NCBI GenBank assembly: GCA_025356795.1
Contig: JANXRR010000571.1
Coordinates: 1 to 7,026, forward strand
Direction: 5' to 3'
Length of the DNA: 7,026 bases
From: Bacteroidia bacterium
GTDB taxonomy: Bacteria; Bacteroidota; Bacteroidia; Cytophagales; Cyclobacteriaceae
Positions 1-6,083 of the stretch are shown here, piece by piece. A program made the position numbers and the translations under genes. The notes under the pieces were generated by a model. The model worked only from the letters and a program-made list of their open reading frames with translations. It did not search any database and was not told the origin of the DNA. How positions within the stretch are numbered: the first letter of the stretch is position 1; each line of letters opens with the position of its first letter.

Positions 1-551
1 GTTTCTAAGCACCCTCTCTTTCCGCAATTGCAATAGCGGCCTGCCGGATTTACAGAGGTATGACCAAGTTCACCCGCAATACCATGTTTTCCGTTAATTA
101 ATATGCCATTGGACACAAGCCCGCTGCCCAGCCCTGTGCCTAATGTTATCACTATAAAATCTTTCATTCCTTTGGCATTGCCATAGATCATTTCACCTAC
201 CGCTGCTGCATTGGCATCGTTGGTAAGAATGCATGGAATGGCAAATTCTTCGGTAAACATTTTGGCTAAAGGTAAAACACCTTTCCATTTTAAATTCGTG
301 GCTCGTTCTATGTTACCCGTGTAATAATTTCCATTGGCAGCACCTATGCCCATGCCTACTACCTTGGTTTCTTTAGGCAGAAAATGAATTGCTTCCCGCA
401 AGGCATCTGCCATGGCATCAAAATAATCTTGGAAATCATCAAAGTCAGTAGTAGGTATGTTGCCCTGGTGAAAAACTTTTCCTTCACGATCTACGATTCC
501 GTACTTCGTGTTGGTTCCTCCGATGTCGATACCTATGGTTAGATCAGTCAT
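1..551 (-). CDS. ROK-family sugar kinase, probable glucokinase (C-terminal part outside window)
   Basis: Reading down from the ATG at 551 gives an open frame of 183 complete codons that runs off the window edge; the family is usually about 290-320 residues. Visible ROK features are the N-terminal phosphate-binding motif DIGGTNTK (9-16), the sugar-site NDANAAA with catalytic-base candidate Asp112, the second phosphate loop LGTGLGSG (137-144), the ExGH motif (Glu161, His164), and the zinc motif CNCGKRGCLE (Cys174, Cys176, Cys181). Family knowledge: ROK kinases phosphorylate glucose or related hexoses with ATP in the cytoplasm. Inference: lying 9 bp behind pfkA and downstream of pgi, it most likely supplies glucose-6-phosphate as a glucokinase (glk-like). 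Another hexose or N-acetylmannosamine specificity is possible, since ROK motifs alone do not settle the substrate. It has no DNA-binding N-terminal domain, so it is a kinase rather than a ROK repressor. The short gap implies cotranscription with pfkA. Confidence 0.92.
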   Translation of the reverse strand, partial: MTDLTIGIDIGGTNTKYGIVDREGKVFHQGNIPTTDFDDFQDYFDAMADALREAIHFLPKETKVVGMGIGAANGNYYTGNIERATNLKWKGVLPLAKMFTEEFAIPCILTNDANAAAVGEMIYGNAKGMKDFIVITLGTGLGSGLVSNGILINGKHGIAGELGHTSVNPAGRYCNCGKRGCLE

Positions 552-560
552 TTCAGCTGT

Positions 561-1544
561 TTAAATAGAAAGAATTTTGGCTATCCTTATTAATTCAGAA
601 TCTATCTCGTGACGATGATTAATTACATCACTAAATTTATTGTACACTATAACATTGTTGCGTATGCCCACCATTACATCGGTTTGCCCATTGATAAGTC
701 CTTCCACTGCCGCAACGCCCATCTTACTGGCAAGCACTCTATCAAAGTAACTTGGCGCACCACCACGCTGCAAATGCCCCAGGATTGTAACCTTAATATC
801 GAAGTAATTATTTCTTTCAGAAAACTTTTTGGCCAATTCCATGGCGCCCCCCATTTTGCTGCCTTCGGCAACAACTACAAGGCTTGATTTTCTATTGGTT
901 TTACCTCCTTCGTCAAGTTTATTGAAGAGTTCATCCATGGTTAATGTCTCTTCGGGAATAATGGAGGCCACGGCTCCTCCTGCAATACCACTATTGATAG
1001 CGATGTATCCCGAATTGCGACCCATTACCTCAATGAAGAAAAGGCGATTATGCGATAATGCAGTATCTCTGATTTTATCGATGGCCTCTACGGCAGTATT
1101 GGTAGAAGTATCAAAGCCTATAGTGAAATCGGTACCTGCCAAGTCGTTATCAATAGTGCCTGGTATGCATATTGAAGGCAAATTGAACTCCTCATAAAAT
1201 TTGTGAAGGCCTGTAAATGTGCCATCGCCACCAATTGCTACAAGCCCGTTAATACCATGTTTTTTTAGATTTCGAAACGCTTTTTCGCGCCCCTCTTTGG
1301 TTCGGAAAGTTTCGCTTCGGGCAGTCTTTAATATAGTGCCCCCACGTTGAAGAATATTGCCCACAGACCGTGCACCTAATTTTACGATCTCTTCATCAAT
1401 CATTCCCTCATAGCCTCGCATGATGCCGTAAACTTCTTTGTTGTAATAGATAGAAGCACGTACAACAGCTCTTAATGCAGCGTTCATACCTGGGGCGTCA
1501 CCACCTGATGTAAACACGCCAATCTTCGAAATTTTATTCTCCAT
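561..1544 (-). CDS. pfkA: 6-phosphofructokinase, ATP-dependent type
   Basis: Phosphorylates fructose-6-phosphate to fructose-1,6-bisphosphate, the committed step of glycolysis, in the cytoplasm. At 327 residues it is close to the E. coli enzyme (320). Motifs in order are the nucleotide loop SGGDAPGMNAA (13-23), GGDGT (105-109), PGTIDND (128-134, catalytic Asp132), MGRNSGY (174-180), PEE (197-199) and the sugar-phosphate site GHLQRGG (256-262) followed by DR at 268-269. Two positions separate ATP from pyrophosphate enzymes. Here both are glycine (Gly108 in GGDGT and Gly129 in PGTIDND), where PPi enzymes carry Asp and Lys, so ATP use is expected. Arg25 and Arg29 match the effector-site arginines 21 and 25 of E. 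coli PfkA, so allosteric control is plausible. The ATG at 1544 puts the first motif at the usual distance from the N-terminus. No Shine-Dalgarno sequence is present, as is normal in this phylum. A likely own promoter lies just upstream. Confidence 0.98.
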   Translation of the reverse strand: MENKISKIGVFTSGGDAPGMNAALRAVVRASIYYNKEVYGIMRGYEGMIDEEIVKLGARSVGNILQRGGTILKTARSETFRTKEGREKAFRNLKKHGINGLVAIGGDGTFTGLHKFYEEFNLPSICIPGTIDNDLAGTDFTIGFDTSTNTAVEAIDKIRDTALSHNRLFFIEVMGRNSGYIAINSGIAGGAVASIIPEETLTMDELFNKLDEGGKTNRKSSLVVVAEGSKMGGAMELAKKFSERNNYFDIKVTILGHLQRGGAPSYFDRVLASKMGVAAVEGLINGQTDVMVGIRNNVIVYNKFSDVINHRHEIDSELIRIAKILSI

Positions 1545-1561
1545 TAGTTAATAAACAGGGT

Positions 1562-1591
1562 CAAAAATAATTGTTCAAGTTTAGAATCCAA
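1562..1591 (-). promoter_or_regulatory. Probable internal promoter for pfkA and the ROK kinase
   Basis: On the minus strand, TTG (1591-1589) is followed by 19 bases and then TATTTTTG (1569-1562). This fits the Bacteroidota consensus TTG-N17-23-TAnnTTTG exactly. The start point would fall near 1555, leaving a leader of about 10 nt before the pfkA ATG at 1544. The match is the same in form as the one before rpsO. Transcription from here has not been tested. Confidence 0.6.
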
Positions 1592-1602
1592 GAATAATTG
1601 TT
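1566..1602. repeat. Two direct copies of AATAATTGTT in the pgi-pfkA gap
   Basis: The 10-base word AATAATTGTT occurs at 1566-1575 and 1593-1602, with starts 27 bp apart. The first copy overlaps the -7 element of the proposed pfkA promoter and the second lies just upstream of its -33 element. The word is AT-rich, so chance recurrence is possible, but the placement would suit a paired regulator site. Confidence 0.4.
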
Positions 1603-1605
1603 GGA
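1587..1605. promoter_or_regulatory. Small dyad TCCAA-N9-TTGGA over the pfkA -33 region
   Basis: TCCAA (1587-1591) and TTGGA (1601-1605) are perfect inverted arms separated by 9 bases, and the -33 TTG of the proposed pfkA promoter lies inside one arm. It could be an operator. It is unlikely to be a pgi terminator because no T-run follows on the minus strand. Five-base arms are short, so confidence is low. Confidence 0.25.
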
Positions 1606-1613
1606 GGCTGATT

Positions 1614-3266
1614 TCAATTGCCTTTCAATCGTTTGAAATAATTTATCAATCCGTTGGTAGACGAATCGTGAGTGGTAATATCACTTTCAGAAATTAATTC
1701 AGGGAGAATTTTCTTGGCTAGTACTTTACCCAATTCAACTCCCCATTGGTCGAAGCTAAAGATGTTCCAAATCACGCCTTGCACAAAAATTTTATGCTCA
1801 TAAAAAGCGATTAAACTTCCCAGTGTTCGCGGTGTAAGTTTCTTAAATAGAATTGAGTTTGATGGCTTGTTACCACTGAACACACGAAAGGGTAAATGGA
1901 AAGAAATTTCTTCATCGGAGAATCCTGCTTTCTTCAATTCCACTTTTACTTCCTCGGCTGTCTTACCCACCAAAAGAGCTTCTGTTTGAGCGAAAAAATT
2001 AGAAAGCAACTTTACGTGATGATCGCCTACAGGGTTTTGACTAATGGCAGGAGCGAGGAAATCGCAAGGAATTAATTTAGTGCCTTGATGGATCAATTGA
2101 TAAAATGCATGTTGGCCGTTAGTGCCGGGTTCGCCCCAAATTACAGGCCCTGTTTGGTACAACACTTCTTGTCCATTTCGGTCGATAGATTTTCCGTTAC
2201 TCTCCATGTTGCCTTGTTGAAAGTAGGCAGCAAAACGATGCAAATATTGATCGTAAGGTAATATGGCTTCTGAAGCTGCGTCAAAGAAGTTGCCATACCA
2301 GATTCCCAGTAACGCCATAATTACAGGGATATTCTTATCGAATGGTGCATCTTTAAAATGATTATCTGCAGTATGGGCTCCTTCTAATAATTCTATAAAA
2401 TGATCATACCCAATAGTTGCAGAAATTGATAAGCCTATAGAAGACCAAAGCGAATATCTTCCACCCACCCAGTCCCAAAACACAAACATGTTTTCTGGTG
2501 CTATGCCAAATTCTGTTACTGATTTTGAGTTGGTGGAAACAGCCACAAAGTGTTTGGCCACATCGCCTTTGCCTCCTGTTTTTTCAAGGAACCAACTTTT
2601 TGCACTTTCGGCATTGGTCATGGTTTCCTGAGTAGTAAAAGTCTTAGAGGCAATGATGAAAAGCGTTGTTTCATGATCCACTCGCTTGAGCGTTTCTTCG
2701 ATGTGGGTTCCGTCTACATTAGACACAAAGTGTGGCTTTATCGACTGGTGATAGGGCCGAAGCGCTTCAGTAACCATGTACGGCCCCAGATCAGACCCAC
2801 CAATTCCTATATTCACAATGTCTGTAATCCTTTTTCCAGAATAGCCTTTCCAACCTCCGCTTAATAAAGAATCAGAAAATATTTTCATCTGCGACAGCAC
2901 AGCATTTATCTCTGGCATCACATCTTTACCATCCACTAGCATTGGATGATTAGATCTATTTCTGAGTGCAACATGAAGTACTGAACGATTTTCAGTTTGA
3001 TTGATCCTAATGCCATTGAACATGCCACTTATGCCGTCCTGAACTTGACATTCAGCAGCTAATGTAATAAGTATGTTTATAGTTTCTTCGGTTATGATGT
3101 TCTTCGAAAAATCAAAAAGTATATCTTCAAATTGCACATTGAATTTTTCAAATCGTGCTGAGTCTTCTGAAAATAATTCGCGCATGTGTGTTGCTTGCAT
3201 TTCTAGAAAGTGCATGGTAAGCTTATTCCAAGCGGTGGTTTCTGTTGGGTTAATAGTAGGTAGCAT
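1614..3266 (-). CDS. pgi: Glucose-6-phosphate isomerase
   Basis: Interconverts glucose-6-phosphate and fructose-6-phosphate, linking glycolysis, gluconeogenesis and the pentose phosphate pathway in the cytoplasm. The 550 residues match the long bacterial form (E. coli 549). The sugar-phosphate binding motifs are GIGGSDLGP (154-162) and SKTFTTQET (207-215). The first PGI family signature begins at Asp265 ([11 protein letters not shown]) and the second covers 497-514 with [12 protein letters not shown] at its end. The catalytic residues known from the family are all present: Glu355 (in NMESNG), His386 (in GTNGQHAF) and Lys514, at the same numbers as in the E. coli enzyme. The ATG at 3266 gives a normal N-terminus ([10 protein letters not shown]) and is preceded by A-rich sequence without a Shine-Dalgarno site. 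It is first in the pgi-pfkA-kinase cluster, with a candidate promoter about 100 bp upstream. I see nothing degenerate. Confidence 0.98.
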   Translation of the reverse strand: MLPTINPTETTAWNKLTMHFLEMQATHMRELFSEDSARFEKFNVQFEDILFDFSKNIITEETINILITLAAECQVQDGISGMFNGIRINQTENRSVLHVALRNRSNHPMLVDGKDVMPEINAVLSQMKIFSDSLLSGGWKGYSGKRITDIVNIGIGGSDLGPYMVTEALRPYHQSIKPHFVSNVDGTHIEETLKRVDHETTLFIIASKTFTTQETMTNAESAKSWFLEKTGGKGDVAKHFVAVSTNSKSVTEFGIAPENMFVFWDWVGGRYSLWSSIGLSISATIGYDHFIELLEGAHTADNHFKDAPFDKNIPVIMALLGIWYGNFFDAASEAILPYDQYLHRFAAYFQQGNMESNGKSIDRNGQEVLYQTGPVIWGEPGTNGQHAFYQLIHQGTKLIPCDFLAPAISQNPVGDHHVKLLSNFFAQTEALLVGKTAEEVKVELKKAGFSDEEISFHLPFRVFSGNKPSNSILFKKLTPRTLGSLIAFYEHKIFVQGVIWNIFSFDQWGVELGKVLAKKILPELISESDITTHDSSTNGLINYFKRLKGN

Positions 3267-3362
3267 TTTGATTAAAAAGGGTTTTGTTGGAATATGATGT
3301 GTTTGAATTACAGTTGAGCATCAACAATTGACAATGTTTAAAGCCTTTGCTGATAGCTGAGG

Positions 3363-3396
3363 CAAAAATAGAACCTAAGGCGACTATAAAAAGCAA
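3363..3396 (-). promoter_or_regulatory. Candidate promoter of pgi
   Basis: On the minus strand, TTG (3396-3394), 23 bases, then TATTTTTG (3370-3363) fits the TTG-N17-23-TAnnTTTG consensus at the upper limit of spacing. It would give a leader of roughly 90 nt before the pgi ATG. That leader holds a small perfect dyad, GTTGA-GCA-TCAAC (3313-3325, plus-strand reading). The -7 match is exact and the -33 is only three bases, so this is moderate evidence. Confidence 0.4.
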
Positions 3397-3467
3397 TGGT
3401 ATAAGATTTTGATAGAATTTAATCGGTTCTACCACCAGGCTGTGGCTTGAAGCTGATAACTAGAATT

Positions 3468-3866
3468 TCAACCCCCCACCACCTTCTTCAGATTGGAGAT
3501 TAGGCTTTCCCAAACATCCTGCAACTCTTCAAAATCATCAAAATCAGAATAATCTGAAATTTTGATATAAGTAGAATTCACTAGATCGTCCGTTTCAAGT
3601 CGTAATTCAAAATAAGAACGGTCATTCGTATCGTCATCGCCTTCGGGCAGGTATTCGAATTTAACGAAGTGATTAAGCCTGTAAGAAGCCATAGTGGCCT
3701 TTCTTTCTTCATTGTCCCACTCAAAGGTGAAAATTTTTTCGGGGCTAATATTTACGTTTTCGGCAAACCATTCAGACAGGCCACTGGCGGTTTGGAGGTA
3801 AGGATAAAGCATTTTGGGCGAAGCGTGAATTTCAAAATCGCTAGTAAATAAACTTTTTTTTGCCAT
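3468..3866 (-). CDS. START-like domain protein (SRPBCC fold), function unknown
   Basis: A 132-residue acidic protein without signal peptide or membrane segment, so probably cytoplasmic. Its layout matches the small START-like proteins common in Bacteroidota and more broadly the SRPBCC/AHSA1 fold: an opening strand (FTSDFEIHAS, 7-16), a helix leading into ASGLSEWFAENV (27-38), alternating strands through the middle including FTFEWDNEERKATM, and a long C-terminal helix (about 113-129) ending in VVGG. Family knowledge: this fold encloses a hydrophobic cavity that can bind lipids or other small ligands, but the ligand of this subgroup is unknown to me. The ATG at 3866 is followed by a run of eight A bases (MAKKS). 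It is co-directional with pgi but 201 bp away, so it may be a separate unit. A one-mismatch -7 element (CAAGTTTG, 3917-3910 on the minus strand) without a clear -33 partner is the only promoter candidate I see. Confidence 0.88.
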   Translation of the reverse strand: MAKKSLFTSDFEIHASPKMLYPYLQTASGLSEWFAENVNISPEKIFTFEWDNEERKATMASYRLNHFVKFEYLPEGDDDTNDRSYFELRLETDDLVNSTYIKISDYSDFDDFEELQDVWESLISNLKKVVGG

Positions 3867-3950
3867 GCTTTTGTAATTGTGTGGAAGTTAAAAGAATTTT
3901 AGCGAACAACAAACTTGAAAAAAATCAATAGCGATTTTATAAAAAATTTT

Positions 3951-3958
3951 TAAATTTG
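3951..3958 (+). promoter_or_regulatory. -7 promoter element of the tRNA-Met gene
   Basis: TAAATTTG matches TAnnTTTG exactly and ends 17 bases before the tRNA, so transcription would start about 10 bases ahead of the mature 5' end. No TTG sits at the usual distance upstream, so the -33 half is weak. The upstream DNA is extremely A/T-rich. Confidence 0.45.
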
Positions 3959-3975
3959 CCGACTCAAAAAAATAT

Positions 3976-4049
3976 GGCGAGGTAGCTCAGATGGTTAGAG
4001 CGCAGGATTCATAACCCTGAGGTCACGGGTTCAACTCCCGTTCTCGCTA
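3976..4049 (+). tRNA. tRNA-Met(CAU), elongator type
   Basis: The sequence folds as a full cloverleaf of 74 nt. The acceptor arms are GGCGAGG and TCTCGCT, the D stem is GCTC/GAGC, the anticodon loop TTCATAA carries CAT at 4010-4012, the T arm is ACGGG-TTCAACT-CCCGT, and the discriminator is A4049. CCA is not encoded. The D stem has C11-G24 rather than the A11-U24 pair of bacterial initiators, so this is not the initiator. G1-U72 with a GCTA end resembles elongator methionine tRNAs such as that of B. subtilis. A lysidine-modified tRNA-Ile(CAU) has the same anticodon gene sequence and cannot be fully excluded. The anticodon stem has an A-C mismatch next to the loop (A31, C39). Confidence 0.93.
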
Positions 4050-4060
4050 CACTTTTATTT

Positions 4061-4090
4061 CCCGCGGCTAAGTCTCTCTTACGCGATGGG
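4061..4090 (+). other. Imperfect stem-loop just downstream of the tRNA
   Basis: CCC-GCG-(gc)-TAAG, a five-base loop, then CTTA-CGC-(gat)-GGG: ten base pairs interrupted by two small bulges, starting 11 bases after the tRNA. It may help end or process the tRNA transcript. It lacks a T-run after the stem (TCTCTCAAAA follows), so it is not a classical intrinsic terminator. Confidence 0.3.
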
Positions 4091-4133
4091 TCTCTCAAAA
4101 CAAAATTTACTGGCTTCATTTTTGAATTGCTAT

Positions 4134-4154
4134 TTTTAGAACCATTTTAGAACC
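4134..4154 (+). repeat. Tandem TTTTAGAACC repeat before the permease start codon
   Basis: TTTTAGAACC occurs at 4134-4143 and again at 4145-4154, an 11-bp period that ends 6 bases before the permease ATG. The first copy overlaps TATTTTTA (4131-4138), a one-mismatch version of the -7 promoter element, so the repeat may be tied to the permease promoter or its mRNA leader. Confidence 0.45.
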
Positions 4155-4160
4155 GCTAGC

Positions 4161-5738
4161 ATGAAGAAAATAGATAAATTCATTCTCTCCTCATTTTTAG
4201 GCCCTTTTATACTCACATTTTTGGTGGTGGTTTTTATCCTGCTCACACAGCACATGCTCAAATATTTCGATGACATTATCGGCAAAGACCTTGGCTGGGC
4301 CACACTGGGCACCTTGCTGTTTTACTTCGCTATTTTTATGACGCCCGTAGCGCTGCCACTCGCCATATTGCTTTCCTCCTTGATCACGTTCGGAAACTTG
4401 GGCGAATATTTTGAATTAACAGCCATCAAAAGCTTGGGCATCTCATTAACCAGAACACTCGCTCCAATTTTTGCGATAGTATTGATCCTTACAGGATTTG
4501 CATTCTTGGTAAATAATTATCTAGTGCCCAAGGCAGCTCTAGAAGCCTACAGTTTGCTCTATGATATTAAGCAAAAGAAACCAGCCTTAGACCTTAAAGA
4601 GGGAGCATTTTATTCGGCCATTCCTGACATCAGCATCAAAGTAAATGATAAGCTGCCCGATGGCACTTCTTTGCGAGGTGTACTAATTTATGATCATAGG
4701 GGAGTAGCTGGCAACAAAAAAGTGATCATTGCTGACTCCGGTAAAATGTACACGGTTTTAAATAATCAATTTTTGAAAATTGAATTGTTCAGTGGTTTTG
4801 AATACGCAGAGGGCGGCAATGCTGAAAAAGGCTTGAGCAATGGGCAAGATCAGGATTTGCGTAAAACTCAGTTTAAGAAAATGCAAATAGTGTTCGATCT
4901 ATCTTCCTTCAACATGAATAAAACTGACAAAAAATGGTTTCAAGGAAATCGAATTATGAGAAATGTTGTAGAATTGGAATCAGACATGGATTCCATCAAC
5001 CACGAAATCCTAAACCAAGAATTAGGTATTTATAACACACAAAATCAACTCTTTTCGTATCATTTAAAAAAAGACACAATTCCACTTCCAGTAAATCTAG
5101 AGAACTATAAGAGAGTGAGAGATTCCATTCAACGAACAAAGTATACAGCTGGGGTTCAACCTAATTCTATGGAAAAGCCTTATTATAAGGCCAAAAACTT
5201 TGAACTTGGCAGCAAAACAAAGCCTTTCTCAGATAGCCTTTTTAAACTTGAACCAACTGCAATTGAGATTACTTCTGCCCTCAGCCGAGTTCGCTTGGTG
5301 AAAAGCCAGTTGCTGAATTTTAGCTCCCAAATTAAAGATCTAGACTACAATATGAAAGTGTTTCAAACTCAATGGAACAAGATATTTTCCAATTCATTGG
5401 CCTGCATTGCCATGTTTTTAATTGGGGCACCTTTAGGAGCAATCATAAAACGAGGAGGTTTGGGGATTCCTGTATTGATTTCAATCCTGTTTTTCATCAT
5501 TTTTTATGTGTTGGGTATTTTAGGAGAAAAATGGGGCAATCGTGGCACGATGCCAGTAGCTGCTGGAGTCTGGATGGCAGACTTCATACTTTTTGGTATT
5601 GGATTGATTTTTTTGAGACAAGCAAGGCAGGATGTAAGGCTTTTTGAGGCCGATTTTTATAGTGTCATCTGGGATAAAGTGAAAATGTGGCTTGAAAAGA
5701 GAAAATTATTAAAAGTAAACGTTGACAAAGCGTTGTAA
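4161..5738 (+). CDS. LptF/LptG-family (YjgP/YjgQ) permease
   Basis: Inner-membrane subunit type of the LptB2FG transporter, which pulls lipopolysaccharide from the inner membrane and passes it to the periplasmic bridge. The N-terminus (MKKIDKFILSSFLGPF) is typical of the family. Six membrane segments are visible at about 10-30, 47-75, 100-119, 408-428, 433-455 and 464-486, three on each side of a large periplasmic part, with the conserved KRGGLG loop (430-435) between segments 4 and 5. The periplasmic part begins with a strand-rich stretch (about 121-250) matching the expected beta-jellyroll. It then carries two long polar helices (about 262-303 and 366-402) joined by a variable linker. At 525 residues it is far longer than E. 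coli LptF or LptG (about 360), mostly because of that helical region. Whether it plays the LptF or LptG role cannot be told from sequence, so no symbol is given. The ATG at 4161 follows A/T-rich sequence without a Shine-Dalgarno site. Confidence 0.93.
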   Translation: MKKIDKFILSSFLGPFILTFLVVVFILLTQHMLKYFDDIIGKDLGWATLGTLLFYFAIFMTPVALPLAILLSSLITFGNLGEYFELTAIKSLGISLTRTLAPIFAIVLILTGFAFLVNNYLVPKAALEAYSLLYDIKQKKPALDLKEGAFYSAIPDISIKVNDKLPDGTSLRGVLIYDHRGVAGNKKVIIADSGKMYTVLNNQFLKIELFSGFEYAEGGNAEKGLSNGQDQDLRKTQFKKMQIVFDLSSFNMNKTDKKWFQGNRIMRNVVELESDMDSINHEILNQELGIYNTQNQLFSYHLKKDTIPLPVNLENYKRVRDSIQRTKYTAGVQPNSMEKPYYKAKNFELGSKTKPFSDSLFKLEPTAIEITSALSRVRLVKSQLLNFSSQIKDLDYNMKVFQTQWNKIFSNSLACIAMFLIGAPLGAIIKRGGLGIPVLISILFFIIFYVLGILGEKWGNRGTMPVAAGVWMADFILFGIGLIFLRQARQDVRLFEADFYSVIWDKVKMWLEKRKLLKVNVDKAL

Positions 5739-5762
5739 TTTGAATAAAATCTAATATTTTTG
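5733..5762 (+). promoter_or_regulatory. Probable rpsO promoter
   Basis: TTG (5733-5735), 19 bases, then TATTTTTG (5755-5762) matches the Bacteroidota promoter consensus exactly. The TTG is also the last sense codon of the permease gene. Transcription would begin near 5769, leaving a leader of about 27 nt that is A-rich just before the rpsO ATG. Confidence 0.65.
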
Positions 5763-5795
5763 CGGATTAATTGACGAAAAAAGAAACAATCACCG

Positions 5796-6071
5796 ATGTA
5801 TTTGACTTCTGAAAAAAAACAAGACCTTTTTAGCAAACATGGATTTGCTAAAGCAAAAACTGATACAGGATCACCTGAAGCTCAGATTGCCCTATTCACT
5901 TTCCGTATCAATAGTTTAACTACTCACTTGAAAACTTTTGGTAAAGATTTCTCAACACAACAAGGCCTTTTAAAGCTTGTAGGTAAAAGAAAAAAGCTAT
6001 TGAATTATTTAATGAAGAATGATATTGGAAGATATCGTTCAATTCTAGCGGAATTAGAGCTTAGAAAATAG
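5796..6071 (+). CDS. rpsO: 30S ribosomal protein S15
   Basis: Primary-binding protein of the small subunit platform. In the family it binds the three-way junction of helices 20-22 of 16S rRNA and contacts 23S rRNA in an intersubunit bridge. The 91 residues are close to the usual 88-89. Recognisable blocks are TDTGSPEAQIALFTFRI (22-38), LVGKRKKLLNYL (61-72) and the C-terminal RYRSILAELELRK. The loop that in most bacteria reads DHHSRRGL is here DFSTQQGL (51-58), a pattern resembling other Bacteroidota S15 proteins as I recall them. The start MYLTSEKKQ is also typical of that phylum and supports the ATG at 5796. It lies 57 bp after the permease gene with its own promoter and is followed by a strong terminator, then pnp in the same direction, a gene order also seen in E. 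coli. Confidence 0.98.
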   Translation: MYLTSEKKQDLFSKHGFAKAKTDTGSPEAQIALFTFRINSLTTHLKTFGKDFSTQQGLLKLVGKRKKLLNYLMKNDIGRYRSILAELELRK

Positions 6072-6083
6072 AACTAAAATAAT

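Noticed and set aside
609..1197. Plus-strand open frames of 92 and 122 codons, and a further minus-strand frame of 66 codons, within pfkA.
   Set aside because: All lie inside a convincing pfkA gene in other frames and their translations show no coherent motif.
561..1544. Possible pyrophosphate-dependent phosphofructokinase, a type also found in Bacteroidota.
   Set aside because: Both diagnostic positions are glycine (Gly108 and Gly129), as in ATP-dependent enzymes.
2550..3297. Plus-strand open frames of 104 and 74 codons opposite pgi.
   Set aside because: They are antisense to a fully motif-supported pgi, with no promoter match and no recognisable protein features.
3250..3435. A minus-strand open frame of 61 codons between the START-like gene and pgi, with a hydrophobic N-terminal stretch.
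   Set aside because: It overlaps the pgi start by 17 bases, contains the candidate pgi promoter and low-complexity words, and its C-terminal half is Asn/Ser-rich with no recognisable motif. It is most likely a chance frame.
3976..4049. Initiator tRNA-fMet.
   Set aside because: The D stem is GCTC/GAGC with C11-G24, and the GGG/CCC anticodon stem is incomplete (A31).
5372..5647. A 91-codon plus-strand frame inside the permease gene.
   Set aside because: It is a shifted frame of the last membrane segments of the permease; the Cys/His/Trp-rich translation is typical of an out-of-frame read.
5720..5740. TTGACA at the end of the permease gene as a sigma-70 type -35 box.
   Set aside because: Bacteroidota housekeeping promoters do not follow the TTGACA/TATAAT pattern; the TTG-N19-TATTTTTG match a few bases on is the better explanation.
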